Below, piece after piece: positions 52,329-63,676 of a DNA stretch of 64,000 nucleotides. The stretch covers positions 2,153,813 to 2,217,812 of the forward strand of contig NZ_KB235904.1 of NCBI RefSeq assembly GCF_000332155.1. Reading direction: 5' to 3'. A model generated the notes under the pieces. That model saw nothing but the letters and a program-made list of their open reading frames with translations, had not been told where the DNA came from and ran no database searches. The stretch's first letter is position 1; each line of letters begins with the position of its first letter. The stretch is from Kamptonema formosum PCC 6407 (GTDB taxonomy: Bacteria; Cyanobacteriota; Cyanobacteriia; Cyanobacteriales; Microcoleaceae). The position numbers and the translations under genes were made by a program.

Positions 52329-55300
52329 GTGAATAAGCAAGTTATCTTTGTTGACTCTTCTGTACAAGATTATCAAAGCTTGATTTCAGAGATTAATGGC
52401 GCTGAAATTACGATCTTAAATGAAAATTTAAGCGGTATCGAGCAAATTACAGCAGCCTTAGCTAATAAAAAAGATATTGAAGCGCTGCATATCCTTTCAC
52501 ACGGCAGCCCAGGCAGTTTACAAATCGGTGCAGAGGGGCTCAATGGGAATAATATAGAAAAATTCAGCACTCAGCTAAAACAGTGGGGAAATGCCCTAAC
52601 TGAAAATGGCGAGATTCTATTATATGGCTGCGATGTAGCGGCAACAGAAACCGGATTACAATTTATCCAAAACCTGCATCAATTAACAGGGGCAGATATT
52701 GCCGCATCGAATAACAAAACGGGGAATAAAGCATTAGGGGGAGACTGGGAATTAGAAGTAAAAATCGGGAACGTAGAAACCCAATCTCTGAAGGTTCCTA
52801 GTTACAGTTACACCTTAGCGCCAACAGGCACGGCTGATAACAAAGGTGTCCTTGTCAGCGGTACTCCAACTTCCATGCAGATCGATGTTTTAGCCAATGA
52901 CACTGGAACCGGAAGGCTGAATGTCGAAAGTATTGTTAGCGGCCCTACTAATGGCACAGCAATTATTAATGACTGGATTTATGTGGGCGGCTATTTCACC
53001 AGCATCGGTGGACAAACCCGCAACAGAATAGCTCGATTGAATAGCGATGGGACGTTAGATAGCACCTTCAACCCGAATGCAAGTTCCGATGTCCAAGCGA
53101 TCGCCATAGACAGCAGTGGCAACCCCTATGTGGGTGGCGCTTTCTTCACTATCGGCGGACAAACCCGCAACAAAATCGTCAAATTAAACCCCACAACTGG
53201 TGCTGCCGATGCTACCTTCAACCCGAACGCGAATGCTAATGTCGAAGCGATCGCCATAGACAGCAGTGGCAACCTCATAGTGGGGGGCATTTTCAGCATT
53301 ATCGACGGACAAAGCCGCAACAGGGTCGCTAAATTAAACCCCACAACTGGTGCTGCCGATGCCACCTTCAACCCGAACGCGGATGGTAGGATCGAAAAGT
53401 TCGCCCTAGACAGCAGTGGCAACCCCATAGTGGGCGGCGAATTCACCACCGTCGGCGCACAACCCCGCAACAAAATCGCCAAGTTAGACCCCACAACAGG
53501 TGCCGCTAATGCTACCTTCAACCCCAATGCGAATAATACTGTCTTAGCAATCGCCTTTAACACCAGTGGCAATCCCTATATAGTCGGCCATTTCACCAAC
53601 ATCGACGGACAAACCCGCAACCGTATCGCCAAATTAGACCCTACAACTGGTGCTGCCGATGCTACCTTTAACCCGAATGCAGATAATAGTGTTTATGAGA
53701 TCGCCGTTGACAGCAGTGGCAACCCCTATGTAGGCGGCTTTTTCAACAATATCGGTGGACAAGCCCGCAACAGTATCGCCAAATTAGACCCCACAACTGG
53801 TACTGCCGATGCTACCTTTAACCCGAATGCGAATGGTGCTATCAATCAGATCGCCTTTGACAGCAGTGGCAACCTCATAGTGGGGGGCGTTTTCAACACC
53901 ATCGGCGGACAAACCCGCAACAGAGTCGCTAAGTTAGACCCCACAACTGGTGTGGCCGATGCCACCTTCAATCCGAATGTGAATAATCAGGTCAATGCGA
54001 TCGCGATCGACCCCAAAAGAGACATTCTCTACACCCCCAACGCCAACTTCAACGGCATCGACACCTTCACCTACACCGCCAAAGACAGCAGCGGCATCAG
54101 CAGCCCGATCTCTGTTAACGTCCTCGTCAACGACTCCCCCGTACTGGATAGCAGCGGCGCACCCACTCTCAACGCCCAAACTCAAAACGACAGCAACAGT
54201 ACAGGTACATTAATCTCCACCATCATCGCCAACCTCGGCGGCGCACAGATATCCGATCCCAACGCTAGCGCCTCCCAAGGCATTGCCATCACCGCATTAG
54301 ATACGGCTAACGGCAATTGGCAATACACCACCGATGGCACAACCTGGAATAACGCCCCAGCAGTTTCAGCCACCAACGCCTTACTATTAGCGAGTGATGC
54401 CAACACCAAAATCCGATTTGTTCCCAATCCAACTTATAACGGCACTCTCACAAATGCCATAACCTTTGCCGCCTGGGATCAAATTACTGGCACAAATGGC
54501 AGTACCGCCGACTACACCACAGATCGAACTAATAACACCACATCCAGCGTTTTTAGTAGCGTTACTGAAACCGCCGACATCACTATTGACCCCTTACCCG
54601 CTCCCACCATTACCAACGTCAGCGCTACCACCGCAGACGGCACTTACGGCATCGGCACAAACATTGACATCAGCGTTCAATTCTCTGAAATAGTTAACGT
54701 CACAGGTACACCGAAACTTAGCTTATCAGGTGTAACTCCTGTTGCTAATTACCTCTCAGGCAGCGGTAGCAACACCTTAACATTCCAGTACGCAGTTACA
54801 GCAGGTGATAACAGCGCTGACTTAGACTATCCTTCCACAACTGCCTTATCTTTAAGCGGCGGTACTATTAAGAATGCGACCAATAATGATGCTACTCTAA
54901 CCTTACCCACTCCCGGCGCAGCAAATTCTTTAGGTGCGAATAAAGCATTAGTAATTGACACCACCGCACCCACCGTCACCATTAACCAAGCATCAGGACA
55001 AACCGATCCGGCATCAACTTCACCTATCAATTTTACCGTCACATTTAGCGAACCAGTCACAGGTTTTGATGCCACCGATATTGACTTAACTACCAGTACC
55101 GCAACGGGAACATTAACACCAACTATTACAGGTAGTGGCTCTGTTTACAACGTCGCAGTCAATGGCATGACAGGTAACGGGAATGTCATTGCTAGTATTA
55201 AAGCTAACGGCGTTACCGATTCAGCAAGTAATAACAATACTGCTAGTACCAGCACCGACAATAGCGTTACCTACGATCCGACAATCCCCACAGTTATATC

Positions 55301-58300
55301 CATTAACCGCCTAGCTGCATCTCCCACTATTGCGGCTACTGCTACCTACGAAATTAAGTTTTCTCAAGATGTTACAGGCGTTGATGTTTCTGACTTTACT
55401 TTAGTACCAACTGGTGTAATTGGTGCATCCATTGGCACTTTAACCCCAGTCGATGCTAAGACTTACCAACTGGAAGTTAACACAGGTACGGGTAGCGGTA
55501 CAATTGGGTTAAATTTGACCGATGATGACAGCATTACAAATAGTTTGGCTGTGGCATTAGGCGGTACTGGTACTGGCAATGGTAATTTAACAGGACAAGT
55601 TTACGACATTGACAGGACTGGGCCAACTGGCAGTTTGAATGCTATTTCGGATATTACGACAGCGGGAGGAACCAGTCAAAGTTTGACTGTCACTTTTAGC
55701 GATAATGATGTTGTTGATGTTTCAAGTTTAGATAGTTCTGATGTTTTGATAAATTGGTCTGGCGGTAATATTCCAGCTAGTTTTGTCAGTGTTGATGTTA
55801 ATAGTAATGGTACGCCTCGGACAGCTACTTATTCATTTACTCCTCCTAGCGGAAGTTGGGATGAAGCTGATAATGGAACTTACACTGTTAATTTGCAAGG
55901 AAGTCAGGTTAAAGATAGTCTAGGCAATCTTGCTGCTGCTACCAGTTTAGGAAGTTTTAACGTTAATATTGCAGCGCCGGTTCCGACACCAATTCCTACG
56001 CCGATTCCCACTCCAATTCCCACTCCAATTCCCACTCCAATTCCCACTCCAATTCCTACATCAACTCCAACTCCTACGCCAACACCGACACCAATTCCGA
56101 CACCAATTCCCACGCCAACTCCATCGGTAACATCAACACCAACTCCAACAAATACGCCAACTCCAACACCAATTCCTACGCCATCAGTAACTCCAACTCC
56201 AACACCAATTCCTACATCTACGCCAACACCAACTCCAACAAATACGCCAACACCAACACCAACAATAACGCCAACACCAACACCATCAATAACACCAACG
56301 CCTACACCCTCTTTTAACAACCAAGCGCCAATCGTCTATAACCCAATATGGACTCAAAGTGCTGTTAGTGGATTTTCTAGCAATACCGCTTTTACCTTTG
56401 CTGCTGACACATTTATCGATCCAGATCCAGGCGATACTATTACCTATGAAGTCACCGCCTTAGATAATAATTCTGTTGATTATGGACAAGATTATATCTG
56501 GACGCAAGGCGTAAATGGGGGCCAATACAAGCGTAAAACAGAAAATGCTTCCGTCACTACTATTCCCGGAATCTTTGACGGGCCGAATGCTTCGCTAAAT
56601 TTTGACCCCACTACTCGCACTCTCAGTCAAGTACCAGGAAAGAATTTATCTTTACCACAATGGGTAGAAGTTAAAGCTACTGACAATAATGGTAAGAGTG
56701 TTAGTGAGTTATTAGAGCTTGTAGGCTGGAATTGCACGGGTTTTGTGATTGATGATTATATTTCTGGTGCTAATGTTTTCTTGGATGCTAACAAAAATGG
56801 CATCATCGATCCGAACGAACCCAAAGGGATAACTGACGGTCAAGGTGCTTTTGGTTTTGATATAGATTATAGCACTTTTGACACTAATAATAATGGGAAA
56901 CTCGATCCCAGTGAAGGTAATTTAGCGGCTTTTGGCGGTATCGACATCGGGACGGGTTTACCGTTAGAAACTCCGTTGAAAGCAACACCAGATTCACAAG
57001 TAATTACTTTACTAACTAGCATCTTAGCTGAATTAGCCGATCGCGGTTTAACTGTGAATGAAGCTAATACCGAAGTTACTAGCGCTTTCGGCATTCCTAG
57101 CGATATTCCGATTAATCAATTCGATCCGATTGCTGCGACTAAAGCTAACTACCCAGGTGCGACATCGGTATTAAGCGCGATGATTCAAGCGCAAAACTCG
57201 ATTACTCAAATTGCGGGATTGATTGAAGGCGCAAGTAGTCTTTCTGTGGGTGATGCTGTTGGGGAAATAGTGAGTGCGATCGCGGATGTCGTCCAAACGG
57301 GAGTATCCTTAGATTTAACCCAACCTGAACAATTTGCGGCGTTAATAGCAAAGGTAGCAGAGCGGGTGAAGGCGATCGATCCTAATTTTAACTCCCAAGA
57401 GGTATCAGCGGCCGCACCCGCACTGGCGCAGGTGATAGCAGCGTCTAATCAGCGAGTTGTGGATGCGATCGCATCTAATACCGATCCTACTGAATTGCAA
57501 AAACAATTAGCATTAGTCCAAAAAGTTGCTTTAGGCGCAACAACTCAAGACTTTAAGGATTTTGGTGCGGGTCAAAAACCACTTGACGATTTAGTTACAG
57601 AAAACACGGGTACAGCATTAGATGGACAAATTTTTAATGCAACTAATCCCTCAACAATACCAACGCCAACGCCAACAACTGTAACATCAACACCAACGCC
57701 AACGCCAACAAGTTTAACACCAACACCAACAACTGTAGCATTAACACCGATAGAAACAACACCAACGTCAACACCAACACCAACAAATGTAACAATAGAG
57801 ATTGCTATACCCAAACCATCGGTATCAATTAACAATCCATCGGGTTTACCAGAAAATACTCTATTAGGTGATGTTTACTTACTCACAGATGGCATAGATA
57901 CCAGCATCCCATCATCAGTATTAGATTTAACCATTTTTGCTCTTTCTGGTAGCGACTCCTTAACAGGTTCAGAATTACCAAATACCTATTTTGGTAATCA
58001 AGGAGAAGATAATTTAGTAGGTAAAGGTGGTGACGATCAATTATTTGGCGGTAAAGGTTCTGACTCGCTAGATGGTGGTATTGATAACGATTTTGTAAGT
58101 GGGAATAATGGAAACGATCTGTTGCTAGGTGGCGATGGTAATGATACTCTGCGCGGTGGTAAGCAAGATGATGTCTTATCTGGCGGCGCGGGTAACGATC
58201 TCCTGAATGGCGATGCTGGTTTTGATGTCCTTACAGGTGGTGAAGGTAATGATACCTTTGTCTTAGAATATCTCCCCAATAATCCCGATCGCGCTGATGC

Positions 58301-58496
58301 GATCGCTGACTTCACCTCTGATGATAAAATTCAGTTAATAGGTGTTACTTTCAGCGAACTAACCTTTGAGTCAGTTAATGTAGTTTTAGATGGTGCGAAT
58401 GCTGTAGTATCAACGGCAATTAAATCGGGTAATGATTATTTGGGAGTGGTTTATAATGTGAATCCAACTGCTCTTAGTAGTAGCTCTTTCTTTTAG
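52329..58496 (+). CDS. Giant DUF4347 / delta-60 repeat / Ig-like / RTX surface protein
   Basis: A 2055-residue protein from GTG 52329. A DUF4347 domain spans residues about 4-155 ([41 protein letters not shown]). A cadherin/VCBS-like domain (about 173-602) is interrupted at 216-560 by seven delta-60-type repeats of 50 residues. Ig-like adhesin domains follow to about 1215 ([18 protein letters not shown]). A Pro-Thr linker (1217-1328) leads to another cadherin-like region, calcium-binding D-x-N-x-N-G-x-x-D segments near 1486 and 1517, and a second Pro-Thr linker. C-terminal RTX nonapeptides ([11 protein letters not shown]) run from about 1873. There is no Sec signal; type I secretion is expected from the RTX end. 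Confidence 0.92.
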   Translation: MNKQVIFVDSSVQDYQSLISEINGAEITILNENLSGIEQITAALANKKDIEALHILSHGSPGSLQIGAEGLNGNNIEKFSTQLKQWGNALTENGEILLYGCDVAATETGLQFIQNLHQLTGADIAASNNKTGNKALGGDWELEVKIGNVETQSLKVPSYSYTLAPTGTADNKGVLVSGTPTSMQIDVLANDTGTGRLNVESIVSGPTNGTAIINDWIYVGGYFTSIGGQTRNRIARLNSDGTLDSTFNPNASSDVQAIAIDSSGNPYVGGAFFTIGGQTRNKIVKLNPTTGAADATFNPNANANVEAIAIDSSGNLIVGGIFSIIDGQSRNRVAKLNPTTGAADATFNPNADGRIEKFALDSSGNPIVGGEFTTVGAQPRNKIAKLDPTTGAANATFNPNANNTVLAIAFNTSGNPYIVGHFTNIDGQTRNRIAKLDPTTGAADATFNPNADNSVYEIAVDSSGNPYVGGFFNNIGGQARNSIAKLDPTTGTADATFNPNANGAINQIAFDSSGNLIVGGVFNTIGGQTRNRVAKLDPTTGVADATFNPNVNNQVNAIAIDPKRDILYTPNANFNGIDTFTYTAKDSSGISSPISVNVLVNDSPVLDSSGAPTLNAQTQNDSNSTGTLISTIIANLGGAQISDPNASASQGIAITALDTANGNWQYTTDGTTWNNAPAVSATNALLLASDANTKIRFVPNPTYNGTLTNAITFAAWDQITGTNGSTADYTTDRTNNTTSSVFSSVTETADITIDPLPAPTITNVSATTADGTYGIGTNIDISVQFSEIVNVTGTPKLSLSGVTPVANYLSGSGSNTLTFQYAVTAGDNSADLDYPSTTALSLSGGTIKNATNNDATLTLPTPGAANSLGANKALVIDTTAPTVTINQASGQTDPASTSPINFTVTFSEPVTGFDATDIDLTTSTATGTLTPTITGSGSVYNVAVNGMTGNGNVIASIKANGVTDSASNNNTASTSTDNSVTYDPTIPTVISINRLAASPTIAATATYEIKFSQDVTGVDVSDFTLVPTGVIGASIGTLTPVDAKTYQLEVNTGTGSGTIGLNLTDDDSITNSLAVALGGTGTGNGNLTGQVYDIDRTGPTGSLNAISDITTAGGTSQSLTVTFSDNDVVDVSSLDSSDVLINWSGGNIPASFVSVDVNSNGTPRTATYSFTPPSGSWDEADNGTYTVNLQGSQVKDSLGNLAAATSLGSFNVNIAAPVPTPIPTPIPTPIPTPIPTPIPTPIPTSTPTPTPTPTPIPTPIPTPTPSVTSTPTPTNTPTPTPIPTPSVTPTPTPIPTSTPTPTPTNTPTPTPTITPTPTPSITPTPTPSFNNQAPIVYNPIWTQSAVSGFSSNTAFTFAADTFIDPDPGDTITYEVTALDNNSVDYGQDYIWTQGVNGGQYKRKTENASVTTIPGIFDGPNASLNFDPTTRTLSQVPGKNLSLPQWVEVKATDNNGKSVSELLELVGWNCTGFVIDDYISGANVFLDANKNGIIDPNEPKGITDGQGAFGFDIDYSTFDTNNNGKLDPSEGNLAAFGGIDIGTGLPLETPLKATPDSQVITLLTSILAELADRGLTVNEANTEVTSAFGIPSDIPINQFDPIAATKANYPGATSVLSAMIQAQNSITQIAGLIEGASSLSVGDAVGEIVSAIADVVQTGVSLDLTQPEQFAALIAKVAERVKAIDPNFNSQEVSAAAPALAQVIAASNQRVVDAIASNTDPTELQKQLALVQKVALGATTQDFKDFGAGQKPLDDLVTENTGTALDGQIFNATNPSTIPTPTPTTVTSTPTPTPTSLTPTPTTVALTPIETTPTSTPTPTNVTIEIAIPKPSVSINNPSGLPENTLLGDVYLLTDGIDTSIPSSVLDLTIFALSGSDSLTGSELPNTYFGNQGEDNLVGKGGDDQLFGGKGSDSLDGGIDNDFVSGNNGNDLLLGGDGNDTLRGGKQDDVLSGGAGNDLLNGDAGFDVLTGGEGNDTFVLEYLPNNPDRADAIADFTSDDKIQLIGVTFSELTFESVNVVLDGANAVVSTAIKSGNDYLGVVYNVNPTALSSSSFF
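52974..53996 (+). repeat. 150-bp tandem repeats (delta-60 type, 50 residues each)
   Basis: A first partial unit (52974-53096) is followed by six full 150-bp units starting at 53097, 53247, 53397, 53547, 53697 and 53847. The consensus protein unit has the core [29 protein letters not shown] and ADATFNPNA. Units are highly similar at DNA level, indicating recent duplication or conversion. Seven units fit a seven-bladed propeller. Confidence 0.95.
55979..56311 (+). repeat. Pro-Thr-rich coding repeats (CCAACACCAATTCCT type)
   Basis: Degenerate 6- to 12-bp repeats encode P-T-P/P-T-P-I-P-T-P, a flexible linker inside the giant surface protein. A second, shorter tract is at 57658-57790. The opposite strand yields a spurious VGVGVG frame. 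Confidence 0.95.
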
Positions 58497-58541
58497 TATT
58501 ACTTAAGGCCTGGCGAATAGAATTCGCGGCTACACAAACAA

Positions 58542-58601
58542 AGTCCGCCTACGCGGACTAAAGGAAAATCAGACCTTTTTAAACCCGCGCAGGCGGGTTT
58601 T
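58542..58601 (+). terminator. Two tandem hairpins after the giant protein gene
   Basis: AGTCCGC (58542-58548) pairs with GCGGACT (58553-58559). AAACCCGC (58581-58588) pairs with GCGGGTTT (58593-58600), followed by TGTGTGTG. The second resembles a terminator. Both lie in a dispersed-repeat-like stretch with flanking CGGCTACACAAAC and GTGTGTGTAGATGCGG arms. Confidence 0.6.
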
Positions 58602-58786
58602 GTGTGTGTAGATGCGGTTTCAACCGCCTAGTTTCTTTCCAGGCGCGGTATTCTTACCGCCAGGATGGTGGCCGTACTGCGATCGTGCGTAAGTCCGGTT
58701 ATATAATTGCGTGTCATGGGGCGATCGCAGCAAGCCGAATAAGTTAAACTATCTATTCAACTAATTGCTGTGAGGTTCCCGATCCG

Positions 58787-60754
58787 ATGAGTGCCCCCAC
58801 CACGACCCCTAACTCCGATATTGCTATCCCTGTGGTTACTGCGATTGCGACCATACCGCCACAAAAGTCTTGGAAAATTGAGGATAGCGAGAAACTGTAT
58901 CGCATTCAAGGCTGGGGTGAACCCTACTTTTCGATTAACGCAGCGGGTCACATTACAGTGTCTCCCAAGGGCGATCGCGGTGGTTCCCTAGACTTGTACG
59001 ATCTGGTAGAATCCCTCAAACAGCGGAGTCTGGGTCTGCCTTTGTTGATCCGCTTTTCGGATATTCTGGAAGATCGGATCGAGCGCTTAAATTCCTGTTT
59101 TGCCAAAGCGATCGCCCGTTATAACTACAAAAACGTATATCGCGGCGTATTTCCCGTCAAGTGCAACCAACACCGCCACTTAGTAGAAGATTTAGTCAGG
59201 TTTGGTCAGCCGCACTATTTCGGCTTAGAAGCAGGTTCTAAGCCAGAATTAATGATCGCTTTGGCCACCCTAAAAACGCCCGGTGCAATGTTAATTTGCA
59301 ACGGCTATAAAGACCGAGAATATGTAGAAACAGCCATACTAGCACAGCGTTTAGGTCAAACTTCGGTAATTGTCCTCGAGCAAATTGAGGAAGTCCAACT
59401 CGCCATCGAAGCTGGTAAAGCTTTGGGAATTAAGCCAGTATTAGGTGTTAGAGCCAAACTCAGCACTAAAGGCATTGGTCATTGGGGAAATTCTACAGGC
59501 GATCGCGCTAAATTTGGTTTAACTATCCCCGAAATCATGCGTGCAGTTGACGAATTGCGATCGGCAGAAATGCTGGATTGTTTACAACTATTGCACTTTC
59601 ATATTGGCTCTCAAATTTCATCAATTAGCATCATCAAAGAAGCCATCCGCGAAGCTAGCCACATTTACGTCGAGTTGGCTAAATTAGGAGCCAATATGAA
59701 GTATCTTGATGTCGGCGGCGGGCTGGGAGTTGACTATGATGGCTCTAAAACGAACTTTCACGCCTCTAAAAATTACAATATGCAGAACTACGCTAATGAC
59801 GTAGTAGCAGGGGTTAAAGATGCTTGCGACGAGCGTAAATTGCCCGTTCCAATTTTAATTAGCGAAAGTGGCAGAGCCATTGCCTCTCACCAATCAGTGT
59901 TAATTTTTGACGTACTAGGAACCAGCGATGTCCCTAGAGAAATAGTTGAACCTGTAGGTGAAGACGAGCATCTAATTCCTCGTAATCTTTACGAAATTTA
60001 TCAGTCAATTAACGAGGAAAACTACCAAGAAGTTTATCACGATGCCATCCAGTTTAAGGAAGAAGCAATTAGCTTATTTAACTTGGGGTATTTGGGAATT
60101 GCTGAGCGAGCAAAAACAGAGCGGCTTTACTGGGCTTGCTGTGAGAAAATCCAAGCGATTGCACGTCAGAAAGACTATGTACCTGATGACTTAGAAGACT
60201 TGGAAAAAATCATGGCTTCTATTTACTACATTAACCTGTCAGTGTTCCAGTCAGCACCAGACAGTTGGGCGATTAATCAGCTATTCCCAATTATGCCCGT
60301 CCATCGCCTTGACGAAGAACCAACTCAACGGGGAATTCTCGCAGATTTAACCTGCGATAGCGACGGCAAAATTGACCAGTTTATCGATTTACGAGATGTC
60401 AAGCCAGTTTTAGAACTGCACAAAATTAAGACAGGAGAACCTTATTATTTGGCTCTATTTCTGGGCGGAGCCTATCAGGAAATCATGGGCAATTTGCACA
60501 ACCTATTTGGCGATGCTAACACTGTCCATATCCAACTAACTCCGTCTGGTTTCAAAATCGAGCACGTTGTTAAAGGCGACACAATGAAAGAAGTGCTTGG
60601 CTATGTACAATACGATTCGGAGAGTCTAGTTGAAAGCATCCGCCGCCAGACAGAACAAGCTTTGCAGCAAAATAAAATCACTCTTGCTGAAGCCCAACTT
60701 TTGCTGCAAAACTATGAGCGTAGCCTCAGTAGGTATACTTATCTTCAGAGCTAA
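58787..60754 (+). CDS. speA: Biosynthetic arginine decarboxylase
   Basis: A 655-residue PLP-dependent enzyme converting arginine to agmatine, the first step of putrescine/polyamine synthesis. The PLP lysine is Lys125 in VFPVKCNQHR. The substrate and phosphate-binding parts include GLEAGSKPEL, LHFHIGSQISS and YLDVGGGLGVDYDG; GRAIASHQSVLIF and the late DSWAINQLFPIMPVHRLDE segment complete the family pattern. The length matches the family (about 630-660). ATG 58787 begins a short variable N-terminus before SWKIEDSEKLYRIQGWG. It is monocistronic, followed by GGTAATT heptads. Confidence 0.96.
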   Translation: MSAPTTTPNSDIAIPVVTAIATIPPQKSWKIEDSEKLYRIQGWGEPYFSINAAGHITVSPKGDRGGSLDLYDLVESLKQRSLGLPLLIRFSDILEDRIERLNSCFAKAIARYNYKNVYRGVFPVKCNQHRHLVEDLVRFGQPHYFGLEAGSKPELMIALATLKTPGAMLICNGYKDREYVETAILAQRLGQTSVIVLEQIEEVQLAIEAGKALGIKPVLGVRAKLSTKGIGHWGNSTGDRAKFGLTIPEIMRAVDELRSAEMLDCLQLLHFHIGSQISSISIIKEAIREASHIYVELAKLGANMKYLDVGGGLGVDYDGSKTNFHASKNYNMQNYANDVVAGVKDACDERKLPVPILISESGRAIASHQSVLIFDVLGTSDVPREIVEPVGEDEHLIPRNLYEIYQSINEENYQEVYHDAIQFKEEAISLFNLGYLGIAERAKTERLYWACCEKIQAIARQKDYVPDDLEDLEKIMASIYYINLSVFQSAPDSWAINQLFPIMPVHRLDEEPTQRGILADLTCDSDGKIDQFIDLRDVKPVLELHKIKTGEPYYLALFLGGAYQEIMGNLHNLFGDANTVHIQLTPSGFKIEHVVKGDTMKEVLGYVQYDSESLVESIRRQTEQALQQNKITLAEAQLLLQNYERSLSRYTYLQS

Positions 60755-60908
60755 TTGGTAATTGGTAATTGGTAATTGGTAATTGGTAATTGGTAATTCA
60801 GGAGTTACGCACCCAACTAAAGAAACCGGGTTTTTTGACGAAAATACTTCGTTTTTACCCGCAGATTCTCTCAAAAACCCGGTTTCTGGAGCCCTGAGCA
60901 TAAGTCCT
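60754..60908. repeat. GGTAATT heptads followed by an intact AGGACTTACGCA-type MITE
   Basis: 60754-60797 is the GGTAATT tandem. 60800-60908 is the most complete copy of the dispersed repeat: left end AGGAGTTACGCACCCAAC, arm AGAAACCGGGTTTTTTGA, then TCAAAAACCCGGTTTCT and right end GCATAAGTCCT. At about 109 bp with 11-bp inverted ends it forms a long hairpin. Confidence 0.85.
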
Positions 60909-61075
60909 ATAATTGCTAATTGCTAATGGCTAATGGCTAATTGCTAATTACCCCATCTCCCCCCACTCTCCCCCATCCTCCTCCATCTCCCCCCATCTCC
61001 CCCCGCTCCCCCCGCTCCCCCTGCTCCCCTGCTCCCCCGCTCCCCCTCTTTCCCTAGTCCCTGACATCAAAGTGA
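60909..61075. repeat. AATTGCT heptads and C-rich low-complexity tract
   Basis: GCTAATT/GCTAATG heptads are followed by CTCCCCCCATC/CCGCTCCCC repetition, lying between the convergent speA and proA genes. No gene is present. Confidence 0.85.
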
Positions 61076-61080
61076 TTATT

Positions 61081-62385
61081 TTACAAATCCCTATGAGTAA
61101 ACTCTTTCGCATCTTTACCAACATAACTCGCCGCAATCTGACCATCCCCAACAACTCGATATTTATATGTCACCAACCCCTCTAAACCAACGGGCCCGCG
61201 AGGTGGCATTTGCTGAGTGCTAATCCCCACTTCTGCACCAAATCCATAGCGGAAACCGTCAGCAAAACGAGTCGAACAATTGTGATAAACTCCGGCTGCA
61301 TCGACTTGATTTAAAAATGTCTCAGCGGCTTCTATATCTTCAGTAACGATCGCATCTGTGTGCCTAGAACCGTAGGTATTTATGTGATTAATTGCCGCTT
61401 CTAAGCTATCGACAATTTTAATAGATAGGATCGAATCGCTGTACTCTGTTGACCAATCTGCCTCGGTTGCGGCTGCAATCAGTAAAATTTCACAGGTTTT
61501 TGGATCGCCCAATAATTCTACTTTCACAGCTTGTAAAGCCTGGGCAACTATCGGCAAAAACTCAGCGGCTATTGCACTGTGAACTAATAAGGTTTCAATG
61601 GCATTACAAGCGGCTGGATATTGAGTTTTAGCGTCAATTGTAATTACTACGGCTTTGTTAAAGTCTGCGGCTTTGTCCACATATAAATGACAAATTCCCT
61701 CAGCATGACCTAATACGGGAATACGAGTATTTTCTTGGACAAATCGTACAAACGAGTTAGAACCTCTGGGAATAATTAAATCAACATAACCATCTAAACG
61801 CAACATTTCTAAAGTTTCTTCCCGCGTGGTTAGTAACTGAACTGCTTCGGGATTGACGGCAGTTTTAACTAATGCTTTATGAATGATTTTTACTAAGATT
61901 TCGCAAGAACGAATCGCCTCTTTACCACCTTTGAGAATTACGCCATTTCCTGATTTAATGGCGAGAGATACTATTTGAATTAATGCCTCTGGGCGGGCTT
62001 CAAAAATGATTCCTAAAACGCCTAAAGGACAAGTGATGCGCTTCAGAATTAAGCCTTGGTCTAATTCGCGATTAATTTGTACGACACCAACAGGATCGGC
62101 GAGTTTGCCAACATCTCGAACACCAGCGATCGCGCCTTGCAATTTCACTGCGTCTAACTTCAGCCGATTGTATAGCGGCTTGGCAATGCCGTCAGCCTCT
62201 GCCGCTTGGCAATCAGCCGCATTCGCTGCTAAGATTTCTGGGGCTGCTGTTTCTAAGGCTTGCGCGATCGCTTCGATGGCTTGATTTTTTGCCTCGGTCG
62301 ATAATACTGCCAGCGATCGCGCAGCTTGGCGGGTTTGGATGGCGATTTCAACCAGAGAACAGGATGCAACTTGAGAAATAGTCAT
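61081..62385 (-). CDS. proA: Gamma-glutamyl phosphate reductase
   Basis: A 434-residue NADPH-dependent reductase of proline biosynthesis (gamma-glutamyl phosphate to glutamate semialdehyde), part of the aldehyde-dehydrogenase superfamily. The catalytic Cys260 is in [15 protein letters not shown]. Cofactor-binding parts include [14 protein letters not shown] and [13 protein letters not shown]. The C-terminal family block is [30 protein letters not shown] 62385 gives the standard length. proB is not in this window. The phosphoribosyltransferase gene lies 46 bp upstream on the same strand and may be co-transcribed. Confidence 0.97.
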   Translation of the reverse strand: MTISQVASCSLVEIAIQTRQAARSLAVLSTEAKNQAIEAIAQALETAAPEILAANAADCQAAEADGIAKPLYNRLKLDAVKLQGAIAGVRDVGKLADPVGVVQINRELDQGLILKRITCPLGVLGIIFEARPEALIQIVSLAIKSGNGVILKGGKEAIRSCEILVKIIHKALVKTAVNPEAVQLLTTREETLEMLRLDGYVDLIIPRGSNSFVRFVQENTRIPVLGHAEGICHLYVDKAADFNKAVVITIDAKTQYPAACNAIETLLVHSAIAAEFLPIVAQALQAVKVELLGDPKTCEILLIAAATEADWSTEYSDSILSIKIVDSLEAAINHINTYGSRHTDAIVTEDIEAAETFLNQVDAAGVYHNCSTRFADGFRYGFGAEVGISTQQMPPRGPVGLEGLVTYKYRVVGDGQIAASYVGKDAKEFTHRDL

Positions 62386-62431
62386 AAAAAAGTTCGGTAA
62401 GTGGGAAACGAACGAGTCTTTAGATTGCTAA

Positions 62432-62944
62432 TTAGCCCACAAAGGCTACTGCTAAATCAGCCGGATTCATTTTCTCATAGGGTTCAAAAGGTTGATGAAT
62501 CCAGGGATTATCCGCTAAATAATCTACATAGTAGTCAGGCTTTGCCACCGAACAAGCTTTGTACCAAAGGACAGCAGTACGGATTTCTTTGATATCCGAA
62601 CCATAGTGAGTGTTTAGCCAAATCAGACTCTGCTCTAAACTGATACCTGAATCTACTAAATCATCTACCAACAAAACATGAGTCCCTAAATTAGCGGTCG
62701 TCATAGTTAAATCGCGTGAAAATTTGATCTCACCGCGCACTTGACCCCCCGATCCACCGTAAGACGAAGTAGCTAAAATTGCTAGAGGTAAATTATAAAT
62801 CCGCGATAGAATATCGCCAATCCGCATCCCGCCCCTAGCAAGGCAGACAATTTGATTAAATTCCCATTGAGATTGATAAATGTTTGCTGCTAGGCACTCA
62901 ATTTTCTGATGGTACTCTGACCAAGAAACGTAAAGGTCGCTCAT
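62432..62944 (-). CDS. Phosphoribosyltransferase family protein
   Basis: A 170-residue type I phosphoribosyltransferase. The PRPP-binding loop VLLVDDLVDSGISLEQ is at about 90-105 and the N-terminal loop LARGGMRIGDILSR at about 35-48, both characteristic. The C-terminal part (YYVDYLADNPWIHQPFEPYEKMNP) resembles the xanthine/hypoxanthine/guanine salvage branch, where a W-I-x-x-P-x-E end is common. The base specificity is not certain. It lies directly upstream of proA with a 46-bp gap. Confidence 0.9.
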   Translation of the reverse strand: MSDLYVSWSEYHQKIECLAANIYQSQWEFNQIVCLARGGMRIGDILSRIYNLPLAILATSSYGGSGGQVRGEIKFSRDLTMTTANLGTHVLLVDDLVDSGISLEQSLIWLNTHYGSDIKEIRTAVLWYKACSVAKPDYYVDYLADNPWIHQPFEPYEKMNPADLAVAFVG

Positions 62945-63133
62945 CCCTGGTGTTATTGAGAAGGTAGAAATATATTTTAAGCATATATATGGACTGATGA
63001 GGCAGACTTTCCGGTAAAAACCTTTAAGTCTGCCTCTTACCGCTCGCGATGCGGAGTAAATAAAATTTAGGAGTGTCTCAGTTCCGATTGTTGGTTCGAT
63101 CTTGGTAAGAAGGGACTAGATTTCTGGTTAAAT

Positions 63134-63334
63134 TTAATCAACTACTTTCAGCCAACCCCGGCGAACAGCGTGGAGTAATCGGTTAATGGCGGTTTGATCT
63201 TCTTCTGTGAGAGCTTGTTCTAGGAGTGCAGTCCTGAGCTGTTGCCGGTGATTTCGAGTCAATAGACCAGAGTGATACACCTGAAAAACTAGCTCGGCAA
63301 TAGTAAATTGAGGTAAAAGCGCTTGAGCCATCAT
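63134..63334 (-). CDS. Small cyanobacterial protein, paralogue A
   Basis: A 66-residue protein (MMAQALLPQFTIAELVFQVYHSG, then LEQALTEEDQTAINRLLHAVRRGWLKVVD). It is closely similar in length and pattern to the protein at 63677-63877: both share IAEL-x-x-V-x-x-SG-LTR, then ALLE-x-x-L-x-EED-x-x-AI-RL-H-A-RRGW at the end. It is all-helical and soluble. I know this type as common small cyanobacterial proteins without an assigned function. The pair is 342 bp apart in tandem and points to a local duplication. Confidence 0.75.
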   Translation of the reverse strand: MMAQALLPQFTIAELVFQVYHSGLLTRNHRQQLRTALLEQALTEEDQTAINRLLHAVRRGWLKVVD

Positions 63335-63676
63335 TAGATTTTCTTGTAACTCACTTTTTATAGTTTGACTGGTTTCTATATCAAATAATGTGATTGAACG
63401 CCTCTACCAAAGTGATAATTTATGGCTGAGCTAGTGATTCATATCAATCTAAGTTTGTGATCGATATCAAAGGTACACAGTTTTGCTTAAGACTGGATAG
63501 GATTGTGGCTTCTAATGAACGTTAAAAAACCCGGTTGCTGCGAGCAACCGGGTTATGACCGGATTGAAAGATTATTTTTTCCCACATAGTTAATTGAGTG
63601 AATTATTTACAGCAATTGATAAGGTCAGAAGATGATAGAGATAAGAAATAATTAACTCTATTTGCTAGCTAGGAAA
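63335..63676. other. Spacer between the two small paralogues, with a terminator
   Basis: AT-rich, with no gene. A hairpin at 63528-63554 is the only strong feature. The remaining sequence should contain the promoter of paralogue A. Confidence 0.55.
63528..63554 (-). terminator. Rho-independent terminator
   Basis: AACCCGGTTGCT (63528-63539) and AGCAACCGGGTT (63543-63554) form a perfect 12-bp stem with a 3-nt loop. On the minus strand it is followed by TTTT, about 120 nt beyond the stop of paralogue B. Confidence 0.85.

Noticed and set aside
55904..56320. Minus-strand frame encoding VGVGVG repeats
   Set aside because: It is the antisense of the Pro-Thr coding repeat of the giant surface protein.
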